From: Anaerozeibacter quisquiliarum
GTDB taxonomy: Bacteria; Bacillota; Clostridia; Christensenellales; Aristaeellaceae
Assembly (NCBI GenBank): GCA_051162045.1
Contig: JBISDI010000030.1
Reading direction: 5' to 3' (one strand)
Length of the DNA stretch: 47,735 nt
Below the pieces are notes generated by a model. That model was not told the origin of the DNA and did not search any database. It saw only the letters and a list, made by a program, of their open reading frames with translations. A program made the translations under genes and the position numbers. Position 1 is the stretch's first letter; each line of letters opens with the position of its first letter. Shown here one piece after another: positions 8,533 through 16,827 of this stretch.

Positions 8533-8576
8533 TCAATGTATACTGCACGGAACGGAGGCTCTCCGGCACTTGATAT
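8533..8576. other. Hairpin after bceS, no U-run
   Basis: ATATCAA (8533-8539) pairs with TTGATAT (8570-8576), with further inner pairing around CGGAGG/CTCCG. It starts two bases after the bceS stop. Without a T-tract it is at best a weak terminator. The rest of 8577-8777 shows nothing I can support. Confidence 0.35.
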
Positions 8577-8777
8577 CAAATCGATTCGACAGCAATAGCC
8601 TGTTGGATTTCGTTTATATCGGCGTGCTACGTGAGAAACAGTGCGCTGGCTTCCCGCAGGTCTGCGCATAATCGTACAGTAGCACCCATTATCAATCTGC
8701 CGCATCATGTCGCTAAAAAGCGCCTCCAATCCTCATGCTCACACCGCAGATAGACTGAATAGAGTCTGACTACTCGA

Positions 8778-9854
8778 TCAGTTCCGTCGTATTTTATCAA
8801 TAAAGCGAGTCGTATACCGAAGCGTTTGGGTCGGGCATGCATCCACGCAACGGCCGCAGCCGACACAGCGGCTGTGCTGGAGCGGCACCGCATCCTCAGC
8901 AGCGGCTTTGATATCAATGTCCATGGGGCAAACTTCGGTGCACCGGCCGCACCGGACGCATTGGGTGCGGGTTGTATCAATCCGCTGGCCGCCAAGTCTC
9001 GCAAGGCCCGACAACACAGTTCCCAGCGGGCAGTAATAGCAATAGCCCCGACCCATGAAAGCCACCCAGAAGAACATCGCCATCAAGAGTTCCCCAGCAA
9101 GGTAAACGTATGTCTCTGCCTTCGCGAAATCTGCCCGCGCCGCTGTGGAGGTCAGGCCCAGGAGAGAACCCACCCACCACAGTGTAAAGAAGAACGCAGC
9201 GGCGAGAAATCCCCATCGGGCGATGGAGAGCGCTATCCCTTGCGCCTTACTGGGCTTGCGCCTTTGGCCCATGAGCGGGATCGCCGGGTCGAATACCTCG
9301 GCAGCGAAGCCGTTGAACAGGCAAAGCATCGAGCATTGCAGCCTACGTCCGAAGAGCACCGTCCCCGCAAATATCAGGACCGTCACAGCTGCGTAAAATA
9401 CCAACACGCCCGCTACGCCTGCTACGCCCCATACGGGGAGGCGGCTGAGCCGGAAGGCCGAGCCTGTATCAAGCAGTTGTAGCGGCGTGGTTGTCCAGGG
9501 CAGCGGCATGGTGAAAAAGTACCACTCATAATTCCCGCTGACAAGTGGTAACGCCACGTGAACCACAAGTGCTGCAGCCAAAAAGCCGATCAGGTTCTTC
9601 CGCCTGAGCGACGTCCGACCGGAACGACTCGTGATTCGAATGGTCAGCAAGCTCGCAATAAGGATGAAGGCGGTCTTCACCCAGTTTTCGTAGAAGTGCC
9701 AGAACCAGGTCAGAAACTGTGCGGTTTTGGCATCCGCCCGAGGCGCGTAGCCATAGTTCAGGCCTGCGATCAACACACATAGCCCGATGTACACCCATAG
9801 AATCACCTTCAGGATCTTCTTCTCTTTTGATAATGATTCCGACTTCACGCGCAT
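8778..9854 (-). CDS. NapH-like membrane 4Fe-4S protein
   Basis: A 358-residue integral membrane protein with about five to six hydrophobic segments and a C-terminal ferredoxin domain. The membrane part carries CSMLC and the GYCYYCPLG motif (CxxCP), typical of the NapH/CcoG/RdxA-related group. The C-terminus holds two 4Fe-4S motifs, CVRCGRCTEVCP and CVGCGRCVDACP. Such proteins pass electrons between the quinone or membrane pool and soluble partners; the partner here is unknown and no reductase gene is adjacent. The start at 9854 is preferred over the longer reading from 9932 because GGAG (9861-9864) stands six bases upstream and the preceding residues (MPMGVTLGMGRRRG) are not membrane-protein-like. 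Confidence 0.8.
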   Translation of the reverse strand: MRVKSESLSKEKKILKVILWVYIGLCVLIAGLNYGYAPRADAKTAQFLTWFWHFYENWVKTAFILIASLLTIRITSRSGRTSLRRKNLIGFLAAALVVHVALPLVSGNYEWYFFTMPLPWTTTPLQLLDTGSAFRLSRLPVWGVAGVAGVLVFYAAVTVLIFAGTVLFGRRLQCSMLCLFNGFAAEVFDPAIPLMGQRRKPSKAQGIALSIARWGFLAAAFFFTLWWVGSLLGLTSTAARADFAKAETYVYLAGELLMAMFFWVAFMGRGYCYYCPLGTVLSGLARLGGQRIDTTRTQCVRCGRCTEVCPMDIDIKAAAEDAVPLQHSRCVGCGRCVDACPTQTLRYTTRFIDKIRRN

Positions 9855-9977
9855 CACCTGCTCCAATATTATGCGGCGGAGCCAGCTTAGACCCCGCCGC
9901 CTGCCCATACCCAAGGTCACCCCCATGGGCATGATGCTATCCTCTTTCTTTCAGGACCGCACCCATCACTTGACGTA

Positions 9978-10781
9978 TCAAATTGCCGGACTAGCCTTCG
10001 TTTTCCTCATGCTATACACGGTATATACCTCCGCGGCTCCATAGACAACAAGGCAAGCGATCACCGTTCCGATCACCGCTGGGTATGCTCCTGCAAAGGT
10101 GCTCGGAGAGATATGCTTGATCAGTATGCCGGTATAAGCCCAGACCAGCACAAGACCATAGGCGATGTCTTTTCGGATCACCATGGTAGCCGTTCCAATA
10201 GCCATTGCGACCAGAAGAATGATGATCGCCCATGCCTGCTCCGACCAACCGAACCGGTCCCAGCCGGCTCGAACCAGAAGCGCCGTGATGTTTGCCACTG
10301 TTGCCACAGTGATCCATCCAAAATACAGGCTGAAGGGCAGCCGGTAGAATACTTTATCAGTCTTGCTGAGCCGAGCTTTGTCAAGGGTCATATGAATGAA
10401 AATCAAGCTCAGCAGGAGTGCCAGCATCAGGAATACGGACAACACGATGTTCCCATAGTGCCAAGAGAATATCCAGGCGATGTTGGCCAGCGACGAAATG
10501 ACAAAGACCGTCCTTACTTTGTCCAGCAAAGCAGGTTGCATGTATTCTTTCTTGAAGCCAAACTGATACACGCTAAAGGCCGCAAGCGAAAGATAGATCA
10601 ATCCCCAGATTGAAAAGGTCAGGCCAGCAGGCGCGAAAAGATTAGGCATCGAATCGGATACCTGTCCAGGAGTTACCCCATTTATCGGCAGCATCTGCGC
10701 GAGATAGTTGACGATGACCATTGCAACGAATGAAACCGCAACCATGATCTTCAGAACTGTGCTCTTGGTCTTTGCCTCCAT
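9978..10781 (-). CDS. TspO/MBR-related tryptophan-rich membrane protein
   Basis: A 267-residue membrane protein with about eight hydrophobic segments. The central region has FAPAGLTFSIWGLIYLSLAAF, FVISSLANIAWIFSWHYGNI and LPFSLYFGWITVATVANITALL, which resemble the TspO/MBR (peripheral benzodiazepine receptor) fold in an extended clostridial form. Function is uncertain: TspO proteins bind tetrapyrroles and sterols, but this longer form is uncharacterised to my knowledge. The gene could begin at GTG 10790, but ATG 10781 fits better because AGAAAGG lies nine bases upstream of it and abuts the GTG. It is probably not an operon partner of the Fe-S protein gene, since 123 bases separate them. Confidence 0.6.
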   Translation of the reverse strand: MEAKTKSTVLKIMVAVSFVAMVIVNYLAQMLPINGVTPGQVSDSMPNLFAPAGLTFSIWGLIYLSLAAFSVYQFGFKKEYMQPALLDKVRTVFVISSLANIAWIFSWHYGNIVLSVFLMLALLLSLIFIHMTLDKARLSKTDKVFYRLPFSLYFGWITVATVANITALLVRAGWDRFGWSEQAWAIIILLVAMAIGTATMVIRKDIAYGLVLVWAYTGILIKHISPSTFAGAYPAVIGTVIACLVVYGAAEVYTVYSMRKTKASPAI

Positions 10782-11270
10782 TAGGAACACCCTTTCTTTG
10801 TTTTTTGTCCATCCGAGAATGAACCAAGATATTTATACCCCCTCAACCACAGGAAATAACATCCCGGGCTACGTTTTTTTGTAGTAAAAGGTCAAGCTGG
10901 TGATTTCCCGCCATTTGATCTGGTTGCGGTTTTCCGTACAGTGGAAAGTGTGGCGCGGGAACGAACCCATCAAGTGGTTGAGATCTGAGAAGGCAAGGAA
11001 TCTGTCCGCGCGTGTTCTGATGCCGAGAGCGCTACAAAAACCGCCGCTTTGCCCGTCGATGTGCCAGTGTGCCTGCGGGAGTTCTTGTGTTGGTTCCTGC
11101 GAAAAACCATCCTATGCAAGCAAGCTGTTCACACCGGAAAACCCGGTGCTGTGGCCGGATTTTTCTGGTTTCTCTTACTTGTTTTCGTCCTCCGCGGCTG
11201 CCCCTGCGCTTCTATCGGGGATTCCACGGCTTCCGGCGCTTCCATTCTCCGAAATATTACATGGGCTCTA
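10782..11270. other. Non-coding interval between divergent genes
   Basis: About 490 bases between the TspO-like gene and the TetR gene. Open frames here have no ribosome binding site, no family resemblance and a composition rich in Ser, Cys and Pro typical of chance frames. A minus-strand TATAAA at 10832-10837 may be the -10 of the TspO-like gene, with no clear -35. I see nothing else. Confidence 0.4.
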
Positions 11271-11299
11271 TTGCAATCGAGAACTCTCTATGGTACAAT
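11271..11299 (+). promoter_or_regulatory. Sigma-A promoter of the TetR-family gene
   Basis: TTGCAA (11271-11276), a 17-base spacer and TACAAT (11294-11299). The operator dyad starts one base after the -10, so a bound repressor would block transcription initiation. Confidence 0.75.
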
Positions 11300-11300
11300 A

Positions 11301-11314
11301 CTAACGAACGTTAG
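11301..11314. promoter_or_regulatory. TetR-type operator, full dyad
   Basis: CTAACG-AA-CGTTAG: perfect 6-bp arms around two central bases, placed between the -10 and the start codon of the TetR-family gene. The motif CTAACGAACG recurs at 11935 before the next gene. Autoregulation is the natural reading. Confidence 0.65.
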
Positions 11315-11333
11315 ACATGGGACGTGCGTTGAA

Positions 11334-11885
11334 ATGGACATGCGTGAAAGAATCAAGGAAGTGGCGGTGGAGCATTTCGACCGTCACGGTTATCACGGAA
11401 CAAGCATTCGCAATATCGCAAAGGATGTAAACTGTTCCTTGCCTATGATCTACTACTATTTCAATAACAAGAAGGAGCTTTTTGATGAGATCATCAAGAA
11501 CGAGTTCTTTGACCTGCTGAAAAGGCAAGCGGCGCTGTTAAAGGCGGGCGACATCATAGAATTCTACACGAAGTTTGTGTACGGCCTAAACGCGCTGAGT
11601 GACTACGACAAAAGGGTGTATCGGCTTGGTATCAAGGTCTACCTATGCTTTGACGGCGATGAGGAACTAAGGGAGGTCATGGATCAGTGGGAAAGGACGA
11701 TACTCCCACGACATCACGAGATCCTAAAGCCCCACTTGATGGACGCAGACGACGGCATTGCGCTCACCCGAACATTGGTGCATCTGTTGGAAAACCTCAT
11801 ACAGAGTATCGTTGTCAAGAACCGGTTCCTGCCGGAAGATGAGATCCGCGAAGCACTCTCCATCGTACTTCACGGCTGTATTTGA
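11334..11885 (+). CDS. TetR/AcrR-family transcriptional regulator
   Basis: A 183-residue regulator. Residues 1-50 form the TetR helix-turn-helix: MRERIKEVAVEHFDRHGYHGTSIRNIAKDVNCSLPMIYYYFNNKKELFDEII, with the typical YYYF-x-NK-x-ELF signature. The remaining helices form the ligand and dimer domain, whose ligand cannot be read. ATG 11334 is chosen because the homologous domain begins there and the promoter and operator lie just upstream, although the ribosome binding site is weak. A full operator dyad precedes it and a related site precedes the next gene 90 bases downstream, so it probably represses itself and that neighbour. Confidence 0.88.
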   Translation: MDMRERIKEVAVEHFDRHGYHGTSIRNIAKDVNCSLPMIYYYFNNKKELFDEIIKNEFFDLLKRQAALLKAGDIIEFYTKFVYGLNALSDYDKRVYRLGIKVYLCFDGDEELREVMDQWERTILPRHHEILKPHLMDADDGIALTRTLVHLLENLIQSIVVKNRFLPEDEIREALSIVLHGCI

Positions 11886-11934
11886 TCCGTCTTTAGGTGC
11901 TGTGCGAATCGCGGCATTCATGTTTGCGCGTCAC

Positions 11935-11944
11935 CTAACGAACG
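11935..11944. promoter_or_regulatory. Second TetR-type operator site, partial dyad
   Basis: CTAACGAACG matches ten bases of the dyad at 11301-11314, but the right arm continues as ATA instead of TTAG. It lies 31 bases before the next start codon. It suggests the downstream gene belongs to the same regulon. Confidence 0.5.
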
Positions 11945-11974
11945 ATATAACAATACCCAGAGGAGGATTCAGAC

Positions 11975-12415
11975 ATGGTTATTGAGAAGAGGTTCGCCCT
12001 GCTGCAGAACACCTATGCGGCATCCATCGCGGAAGCCGTGAACACCTACGAGCGATTGGGGGCGCTCCCCGCAATCGTGGCGAAGCGGAAGGAACGGCAG
12101 GCACAGACGGCACCTTTCCTGAATCAACAGCTTGGCGTCGACACTGTTGAGGATGTGTTTTGCAAGCTCTCCGAAATCTATGGCTGCGCGGAATGGACTG
12201 TGGAGAAAGCAGATACGGGCCGTGTTGCGACGGCGACTTCATGCAAGCTGTGCTCTTTGTCCAAGAAGATGGGCGGGGCAAATCCTTGCCATGGGTGGTG
12301 CCTGGACCCCATGCTCGCCATGATCGCTTCCATAGGCAAAATCGATGCCGAAGGTATAAGGGTTGAGAGCACCTTAATGGACGGAGACTGCTGCAAAGTA
12401 AGGATTCCGACCTGA
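11975..12415 (+). CDS. Small cysteine-rich protein, probable TetR target
   Basis: A 146-residue soluble protein. The N-terminal third is helical (YAASIAEAVNTYERLGALPAIVAKRKERQA). The C-terminal half carries ATSCKLCSLSKKMGGANPCHGWCLDPMLAMI and ends in RVESTLMDGDCCKVRI. The closing pattern (VEST-x-x-x-G-x-x-C-x-V-x-I) resembles the end of V4R-type and ATC-hydrolase-like domains, which bind small molecules or metals; this is a weak family impression, not an assignment. Five cysteines in a CxxC...CxxxC arrangement plus the terminal CC suggest metal binding. AGGAGG lies 9 bases before ATG 11975. The operator-like site upstream ties it to the TetR regulator. Confidence 0.7.
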   Translation: MVIEKRFALLQNTYAASIAEAVNTYERLGALPAIVAKRKERQAQTAPFLNQQLGVDTVEDVFCKLSEIYGCAEWTVEKADTGRVATATSCKLCSLSKKMGGANPCHGWCLDPMLAMIASIGKIDAEGIRVESTLMDGDCCKVRIPT

Positions 12416-12776
12416 AACGCTACTCCGGTTTTTCTAAAGAATGGAGCAATCGATGTGGTTCTCCAAAAGATGATCCAACCAGAGCATCACGGAATCGCAC
12501 AGCAATCTCCTCCATTTTCGTGATTTAAGGTCGGCGATAGAATCGACGAGGCAGCTGCGCAAGCGAAAGCGTGTGCGGAGGGACTGGATCGCCTCGTCGG
12601 ATAGGCGGGTTTCGAGGAAGTCGCCGCAAACAGGCCAAGGAACGTCCAAGATGCTTGTATGGGGCCGTTCTTTGGGATTCATGCCTATCCCAACGGACCT
12701 CTTTTCTGCAACAGTGCCGTTGCGGGGATCCGTGTCTTTTTCCTTTTGGTTTTCCCCCCCCTCACAAATATTGCTT

Positions 12777-12812
12777 GACCGCTGACCAAGTACGGCGACT
12801 TTGTCAGCGGTC
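12777..12812 (+). promoter_or_regulatory. Leader stem-loop upstream of the terminator
   Basis: GACCGCTGAC (12777-12786) pairs perfectly with GTCAGCGGTC (12803-12812). Inside, AAGT and ACTT extend the stem around ACGGCG. A terminator-like hairpin follows three bases later. The pair could act as a conditional terminator, or simply end an upstream transcript. Confidence 0.5.
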
Positions 12813-12814
12813 TG

Positions 12815-12838
12815 ATCCGATGCCTTGCGGATTTTTTT
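12815..12838 (+). terminator. Terminator hairpin with seven-T tract
   Basis: ATCCG (12815-12819) and CGGAT (12828-12832) form a stem around an 8-base loop, followed by a run of seven T (12832-12838). The stem is short but the U-tract is strong, and it directly follows a 10-bp stem-loop. Confidence 0.55.
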
Positions 12839-13020
12839 GGGGCCGGTTCGCTATCCTCTGGCTGCATTTCAGCCGCCGCTGTGGCTTCCATGGCTTCCGG
12901 CATGGATTGTTTTACACTCGTTGCCCGGCGAATTGTATCAAAGCGGCGGCTCCACGAATAGTATGGAATGGGCCTAATTTCACTTTACCGTCATTTGAAC
13001 AAACGGAGGAGGACGAACCT

Positions 13021-14358
13021 ATGTCGAACCTGGAAACCGAGATTCTCATCCAGGATCCCTTGATTGGCGAGCTGGAAAGAACGCTCGACCAATTGGTTGT
13101 CTATAGAGGCGACCCACGCCAGGTTGACTTTCGCAACCTGAAGACATTGCTCGTAAGCTTCCGGAACGCGGGCACCATGAGCAACCTGTGCGCTTTGAAG
13201 CTGCTGCTTGCGGAAGCGCTGCGGCTTGGCAAGACGCTCATTCTACTCCATGTCGAGGAAGGGAATCAACTCGCTCAACTCCTGGGCGTGGGGATGAACT
13301 GCAGATGCATGATTGTAAAGCCCTATCCCGATTTTAAAGTGGTGCACGTGTTGGGGCAGCATGACTGCCCGATTTCCTTTGGGGGGCAGTGTCAGATAAC
13401 CCAATGCGAAGATGGCTGCAAGAGAGCTTGCGTCGAGTCTCCGGGTCTGAACGAATGCGGCGCTTATCGCTCCGGCGGTCATTGCGAAAGCTACGCGGTG
13501 GAAGCCAGGAAAATTGAAAGCATATTGGAATCGAACTTTGTGATGCCCGAGGCCTTCTGTTCCGCAGGCAGCAGTCCGGCCGATCTGCCAAGGGAGCAGT
13601 TCAACATCACGTACCTTGCCATCGAAGAAATCAGGAACCTTTCGGATCTGCAGGTGACCAACAATTCCGTCGTCATGGAGATCTCCCTGATCGCTTCCTA
13701 CAATCCCCAATACAAGTATTTGAGGATTCGCAGCGTCGGCGCAGGCTTCAACCCGGCCAACGGCGGGGCGATGCAGTCGGACAGCACCTATGACAGGGGA
13801 TACTTCCAAGAGGAAATAAAGATCCACATGCAGCCGATGAGCAGCAGCCTTAGAACACTTACCACGGAACCCAAGAACATCAACAGACAACAACAATATA
13901 CCACCAGCAGTCAATTCAGCGTCGGCGTGGACGTAGCGAAGAATCCATCCTTCAACTCGTCCTACACCATTTCCGAGTCCATGACCACCGTGGTATCGGA
14001 TTTCAATATTTACAACAACAGCGCGGGTGTGACTGGCGAGTGGGAATTTCAGCTTGCCATGACGGAAAACAGCATATGGGACATCTTTGATGAGCAGACG
14101 CTCAAGAAGGCCAAGGTCAAATCCTTGCCGCCCTTGGCTACGAAAAACCTGCAAGCCGTAACCGAGTCCGTATGGTATGGAGCCAACACGCTAAACGGAG
14201 TGATTGGCATGCAGCTATACTGGCACATCAATCATTTTCACTGTTGGGTTACGGGGGACTGGGCGTCCTATACCAAACACTATCATCGCATCGGGGCCAC
14301 CCGGGGCTATGTGGACGACAATCTTATCTACCTTGACTTTTCCAGCGTAAACGCCTGA
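13021..14358 (+). CDS. Leukocidin-like beta-barrel protein with a Cys-rich N-terminal domain
   Basis: A 445-residue protein with no signal peptide. Residues 1-110 are mixed helix and strand of unknown type. Residues 94-155 form a Cys-rich segment (Cys at 94, 96, 116, 124, 129, 133, 137, 146, 155). From about 195 the sequence turns beta-rich: YTTSSQFSVGVDVAKNP with the following strands (293-330) looks like the glycine/serine strand pair of a leukocidin/hemolysin stem, WEFQL and SLPPLATKNLQ (368-378) resemble the rim region, and strands follow to 440. This is a pattern-level resemblance to the leukocidin/aerolysin type of pore-forming toxin and needs a profile search. ATG 13021 follows GGAGGA at 9 bases; the open frame extends further upstream but without a start signal. 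A hairpin leader precedes it. It could instead be an unrelated beta-sandwich protein. Confidence 0.6.
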   Translation: MSNLETEILIQDPLIGELERTLDQLVVYRGDPRQVDFRNLKTLLVSFRNAGTMSNLCALKLLLAEALRLGKTLILLHVEEGNQLAQLLGVGMNCRCMIVKPYPDFKVVHVLGQHDCPISFGGQCQITQCEDGCKRACVESPGLNECGAYRSGGHCESYAVEARKIESILESNFVMPEAFCSAGSSPADLPREQFNITYLAIEEIRNLSDLQVTNNSVVMEISLIASYNPQYKYLRIRSVGAGFNPANGGAMQSDSTYDRGYFQEEIKIHMQPMSSSLRTLTTEPKNINRQQQYTTSSQFSVGVDVAKNPSFNSSYTISESMTTVVSDFNIYNNSAGVTGEWEFQLAMTENSIWDIFDEQTLKKAKVKSLPPLATKNLQAVTESVWYGANTLNGVIGMQLYWHINHFHCWVTGDWASYTKHYHRIGATRGYVDDNLIYLDFSSVNA

Positions 14359-14768
14359 TCGATACGAGGCAACTGATTTCAGCTGCCTCATCCATATCGG
14401 TTGAAGGAACGATCGCTTCCCTCAGCCCGCAGTCAGACAATTCCGTTCCCCATCCTTTGATTGGTAGAATAAAGGGTGACAAGCAGATTCCGTTGCTCGT
14501 CCATGCCCTCAATCCGTTGACTGCAAGTTCCTTTTTGCCGGCCGGAAGCTTGATATCGGACGAGCCCTGGACAAGGGTCTGATGAAAACGCCAGTTTCGG
14601 ACAAATTCTATACGCGAATAGCGCAAAACGGCCGTCCTGAGGCCCGATTCCGAAGCGGACGGTCCGTTTCCCGCACGCTTTCACCTCATTTCCGAGATCC
14701 TTTTCTGCTGTAAGAGCATGAAAGTGCCCGGGACGCCTCCGCCTTTGGGTTTTGTCAGGGGAGCGGTA
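14359..14768. other. Intergenic region between convergent genes
   Basis: A hairpin at 14360-14399 closes the leukocidin-like transcript: CGATA/TATCG outside, GAGGCA (14366-14371) with TGCCTC (14384-14389), and CTG/CAG inside. There is no T-tract. The remaining 370 bases hold no gene I can support. Base composition rises to the high-GC level typical of the rest of the window near the right edge. Confidence 0.5.
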
Positions 14769-15740
14769 TCAGGATGCCGATTTTCTACGCCGGCCCTTGG
14801 CGGCGCGCGCGGCGTAAAGCGACAGCGCGATCACCGTCAAAATGTACGGGAACATGCGCGCGATGTCGCTGGGGATGCCGAGCACCTGCAGGTTGTTCGC
14901 CAGCGAGTCCGCGAAGCCGAACAGCAGCGAAGACAGCGCCGACCACAACGGATGCCCGCGGCCCATGGCCTCCGCCGCCAGCGCGATGAAGCCTCGCCCC
15001 GATACCATATCCTTCGTGAATCCGCTCACATAGGCCATCGACATAAACGCGCCGCCCATGCCCGCAATCGCACCCGAGATCAAGAGCGCAATGAACCGCA
15101 CCTTGCGCGCCGAGCGCCCCGCCGTCTCCACCGCCTGCGGGTTCTCCCCCACCGCGCGGATGTACGCGCCCAGCTTCGTCCGGTTCAGCAGCACCGACAC
15201 GGCGATCACCACCAGGGCGGCGATATAGGTCAGCGCGTTTTGCCCCGACAGCACCGGCCCCACGAAAGGGATGTGCTCGATCAGCGGCAGCGCAACCTTG
15301 GGCAGGTCCACGCTGCGCAGCGCGGTCGACACGCCGCGGTCGCCGGTCAACAGGTACAGGATGAACACCGTCAGCCCGCTCGACAGGCTGTTGAGCGCGA
15401 TACAGGTCAGGATCAGGTTGGTTTTGAGCTTCAAGTGAAACAGCGACAGCAGCAGCGCGAACGCCATGCCCGACGCAATCGCCGCAATTAGCCCCAGCCA
15501 CGCGCTGCCGGTATAGGCGCTGCCCACCACGCCCATCAGCGCCGCGAACAGCATGCTGCCCTCGATGCTGATGTTGGTCACCCCGGCGCGGTCGCTGACC
15601 AACACCGCCATCGTCGCCAGCAAGATCGGCGTCGACAGCCGCAGCACCGAATAGAGGAAGCTCTCGGTCGCGATCACGCCGAGGATCGGCAGCAGGCCCT
15701 GCCAGAGCTGAGCGAAGAAATTACCGATCTGCACCGCCAA
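14769..15740 (-). CDS. nupQ: Nucleoside ABC transporter permease 2
   Basis: A 323-residue membrane protein of the BPD-transp-2 (RbsC-like) superfamily, YufQ/NupQ/BmpC type, with about eight to ten hydrophobic helices. The signature region is LVSDRAGVTNISIEGSMLFAAL near residue 50, found in nucleoside-uptake permeases. It is the last gene of the leftward operon and overlaps the preceding permease gene by 20 bases. The C-terminus is basic (AKGRRRKS). With NupP it forms the membrane channel for purine nucleosides bound by the BMP protein. The product type is secure; the exact nucleoside range is inference. Confidence 0.92.
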   Translation of the reverse strand: MAVQIGNFFAQLWQGLLPILGVIATESFLYSVLRLSTPILLATMAVLVSDRAGVTNISIEGSMLFAALMGVVGSAYTGSAWLGLIAAIASGMAFALLLSLFHLKLKTNLILTCIALNSLSSGLTVFILYLLTGDRGVSTALRSVDLPKVALPLIEHIPFVGPVLSGQNALTYIAALVVIAVSVLLNRTKLGAYIRAVGENPQAVETAGRSARKVRFIALLISGAIAGMGGAFMSMAYVSGFTKDMVSGRGFIALAAEAMGRGHPLWSALSSLLFGFADSLANNLQVLGIPSDIARMFPYILTVIALSLYAARAAKGRRRKSAS

Positions 15741-16827
15741 GCGCCTCCTTTACCGCAATCCGCTGCTTGAGCCCGCCGGTCAGCGCCGCCGCGGTCACCA
15801 AGATCATCAGGATCGCCTGGATCACCGTAATCAGCTCCTTAGGCACGTCGGCGTAGGTGTTCATCATGTTCGCACCCGTGCGCAGGTAGGCGATGAACAG
15901 CGCCGCCAGCGGCACGAACTGCGGCTTGTTGCGCGCCAGAATTGCGATGATGATGCCGTCCCAGCCGTAGCCCGGCAGCGCCGTCCACTGGAAGCGCTGG
16001 TACATGCCCATGATCTCCACCGCGCCGCCCAGGCCAGCCACCGCGCCGCCCAGCACCTGCGAGGACACGATCACCCCGGCCACGTTCACGCCCGCGTAGC
16101 GCGCGAACGACGGGTTCTGACCGTACACGCGCAGCTGGCTGCCCTGCCGGGTCTTGTACAGGTACAGGTAGGCGAGCAGCACGACGATTACCACCAGGAT
16201 CACGCCGGCGTGCACGCCCGTGCCCGGCAGGATGTTCGCCAGCTTCGACGCCTTGGGCATCTTGCCGGTCGCAATCTGGCCGGCGGTCTTGTCGATCAGG
16301 TAGTTCTTGAGCACGAACAGCGCGCCGTAGAGCGATATGTAGTTAATCATCAGCGAGGACACCATCTCATTGGCGTTCAGCCTTGCGCGCAGCAGGCCCG
16401 GCACCAGTCCCAGCAGCGCACCCGCCGCGATGCCGGTAATGATGGGCAGTACGATCGCCAGCGCCGGCGGCAATTGCAGCTTGGTCGCCACGCCCGCCGC
16501 GGCCAGCGCGCCCACGAAGCACGCGCCCTCGGCCGCCATGTTAAACATCGACGCCTGGAACATCAGGCACACCGCCACGCCCGTAAAGCCGATCGTGGAC
16601 GCCGTGGTCAGGATGTTGCCCATCTGCCGGACCGAGGTAAACGGCCCGATCAGGAACTGGTAGATCGCCTCGCCCGGCGCGCGGCTGACCACAAAGATCA
16701 GCGCAAACGCCAGCAGCAGCGCGATGCCCACCGCCAGCATGGTGGTGACGGCGCTGAGCGTCGCGTTCCGACGCTCGACCAACAGGAAGTTCAACAGCCC
16801 GCGCCGCCCGGTTCGCTCCCTATTCAT
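15721..16827 (-). CDS. nupP: Nucleoside ABC transporter permease 1
   Basis: A 368-residue permease of the YufP/NupP type. After a basic N-terminus, hydrophobic helices start at about residue 25 (TMLAVGIALLLAFALIFVVS), followed by the region TIGFTGVAVCLMFQASMFNMAAEGACFVGAL, a hallmark of this permease class (GxN/MIxxEG). The length is in the family range. It overlaps the ATPase gene by 8 bases and the second permease gene by 20, so translation is coupled. Together they form an uptake system with the nucleoside hydrolase acting on the imported substrate. Confidence 0.92.
   Translation of the reverse strand: MNRERTGRRGLLNFLLVERRNATLSAVTTMLAVGIALLLAFALIFVVSRAPGEAIYQFLIGPFTSVRQMGNILTTASTIGFTGVAVCLMFQASMFNMAAEGACFVGALAAAGVATKLQLPPALAIVLPIITGIAAGALLGLVPGLLRARLNANEMVSSLMINYISLYGALFVLKNYLIDKTAGQIATGKMPKASKLANILPGTGVHAGVILVVIVVLLAYLYLYKTRQGSQLRVYGQNPSFARYAGVNVAGVIVSSQVLGGAVAGLGGAVEIMGMYQRFQWTALPGYGWDGIIIAILARNKPQFVPLAALFIAYLRTGANMMNTYADVPKELITVIQAILMILVTAAALTGGLKQRIAVKEALGGADR

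Larger units (their letters stand above)
12416..13020 (+). other. Long leader region before the leukocidin-like gene
   Basis: About 600 bases without a convincing gene. Frames running through it lack start signals and protein-like composition. It contains the tandem hairpins at 12777-12838 (listed separately) and a good ribosome binding site at its end (GGAGGA before ATG 13021). No strong promoter pair is visible between the hairpins and the gene. Confidence 0.45.

Noticed and set aside
8463..8729. Minus-strand 88-codon frame downstream of bceS
   Set aside because: It overlaps the 3' end of bceS, and no start signal or family resemblance is seen.
10900..11304. 134-codon frame before the TetR gene
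   Set aside because: Rich in Ser, Cys and Pro like random translation, no start signal, and it runs through the TetR promoter and operator.
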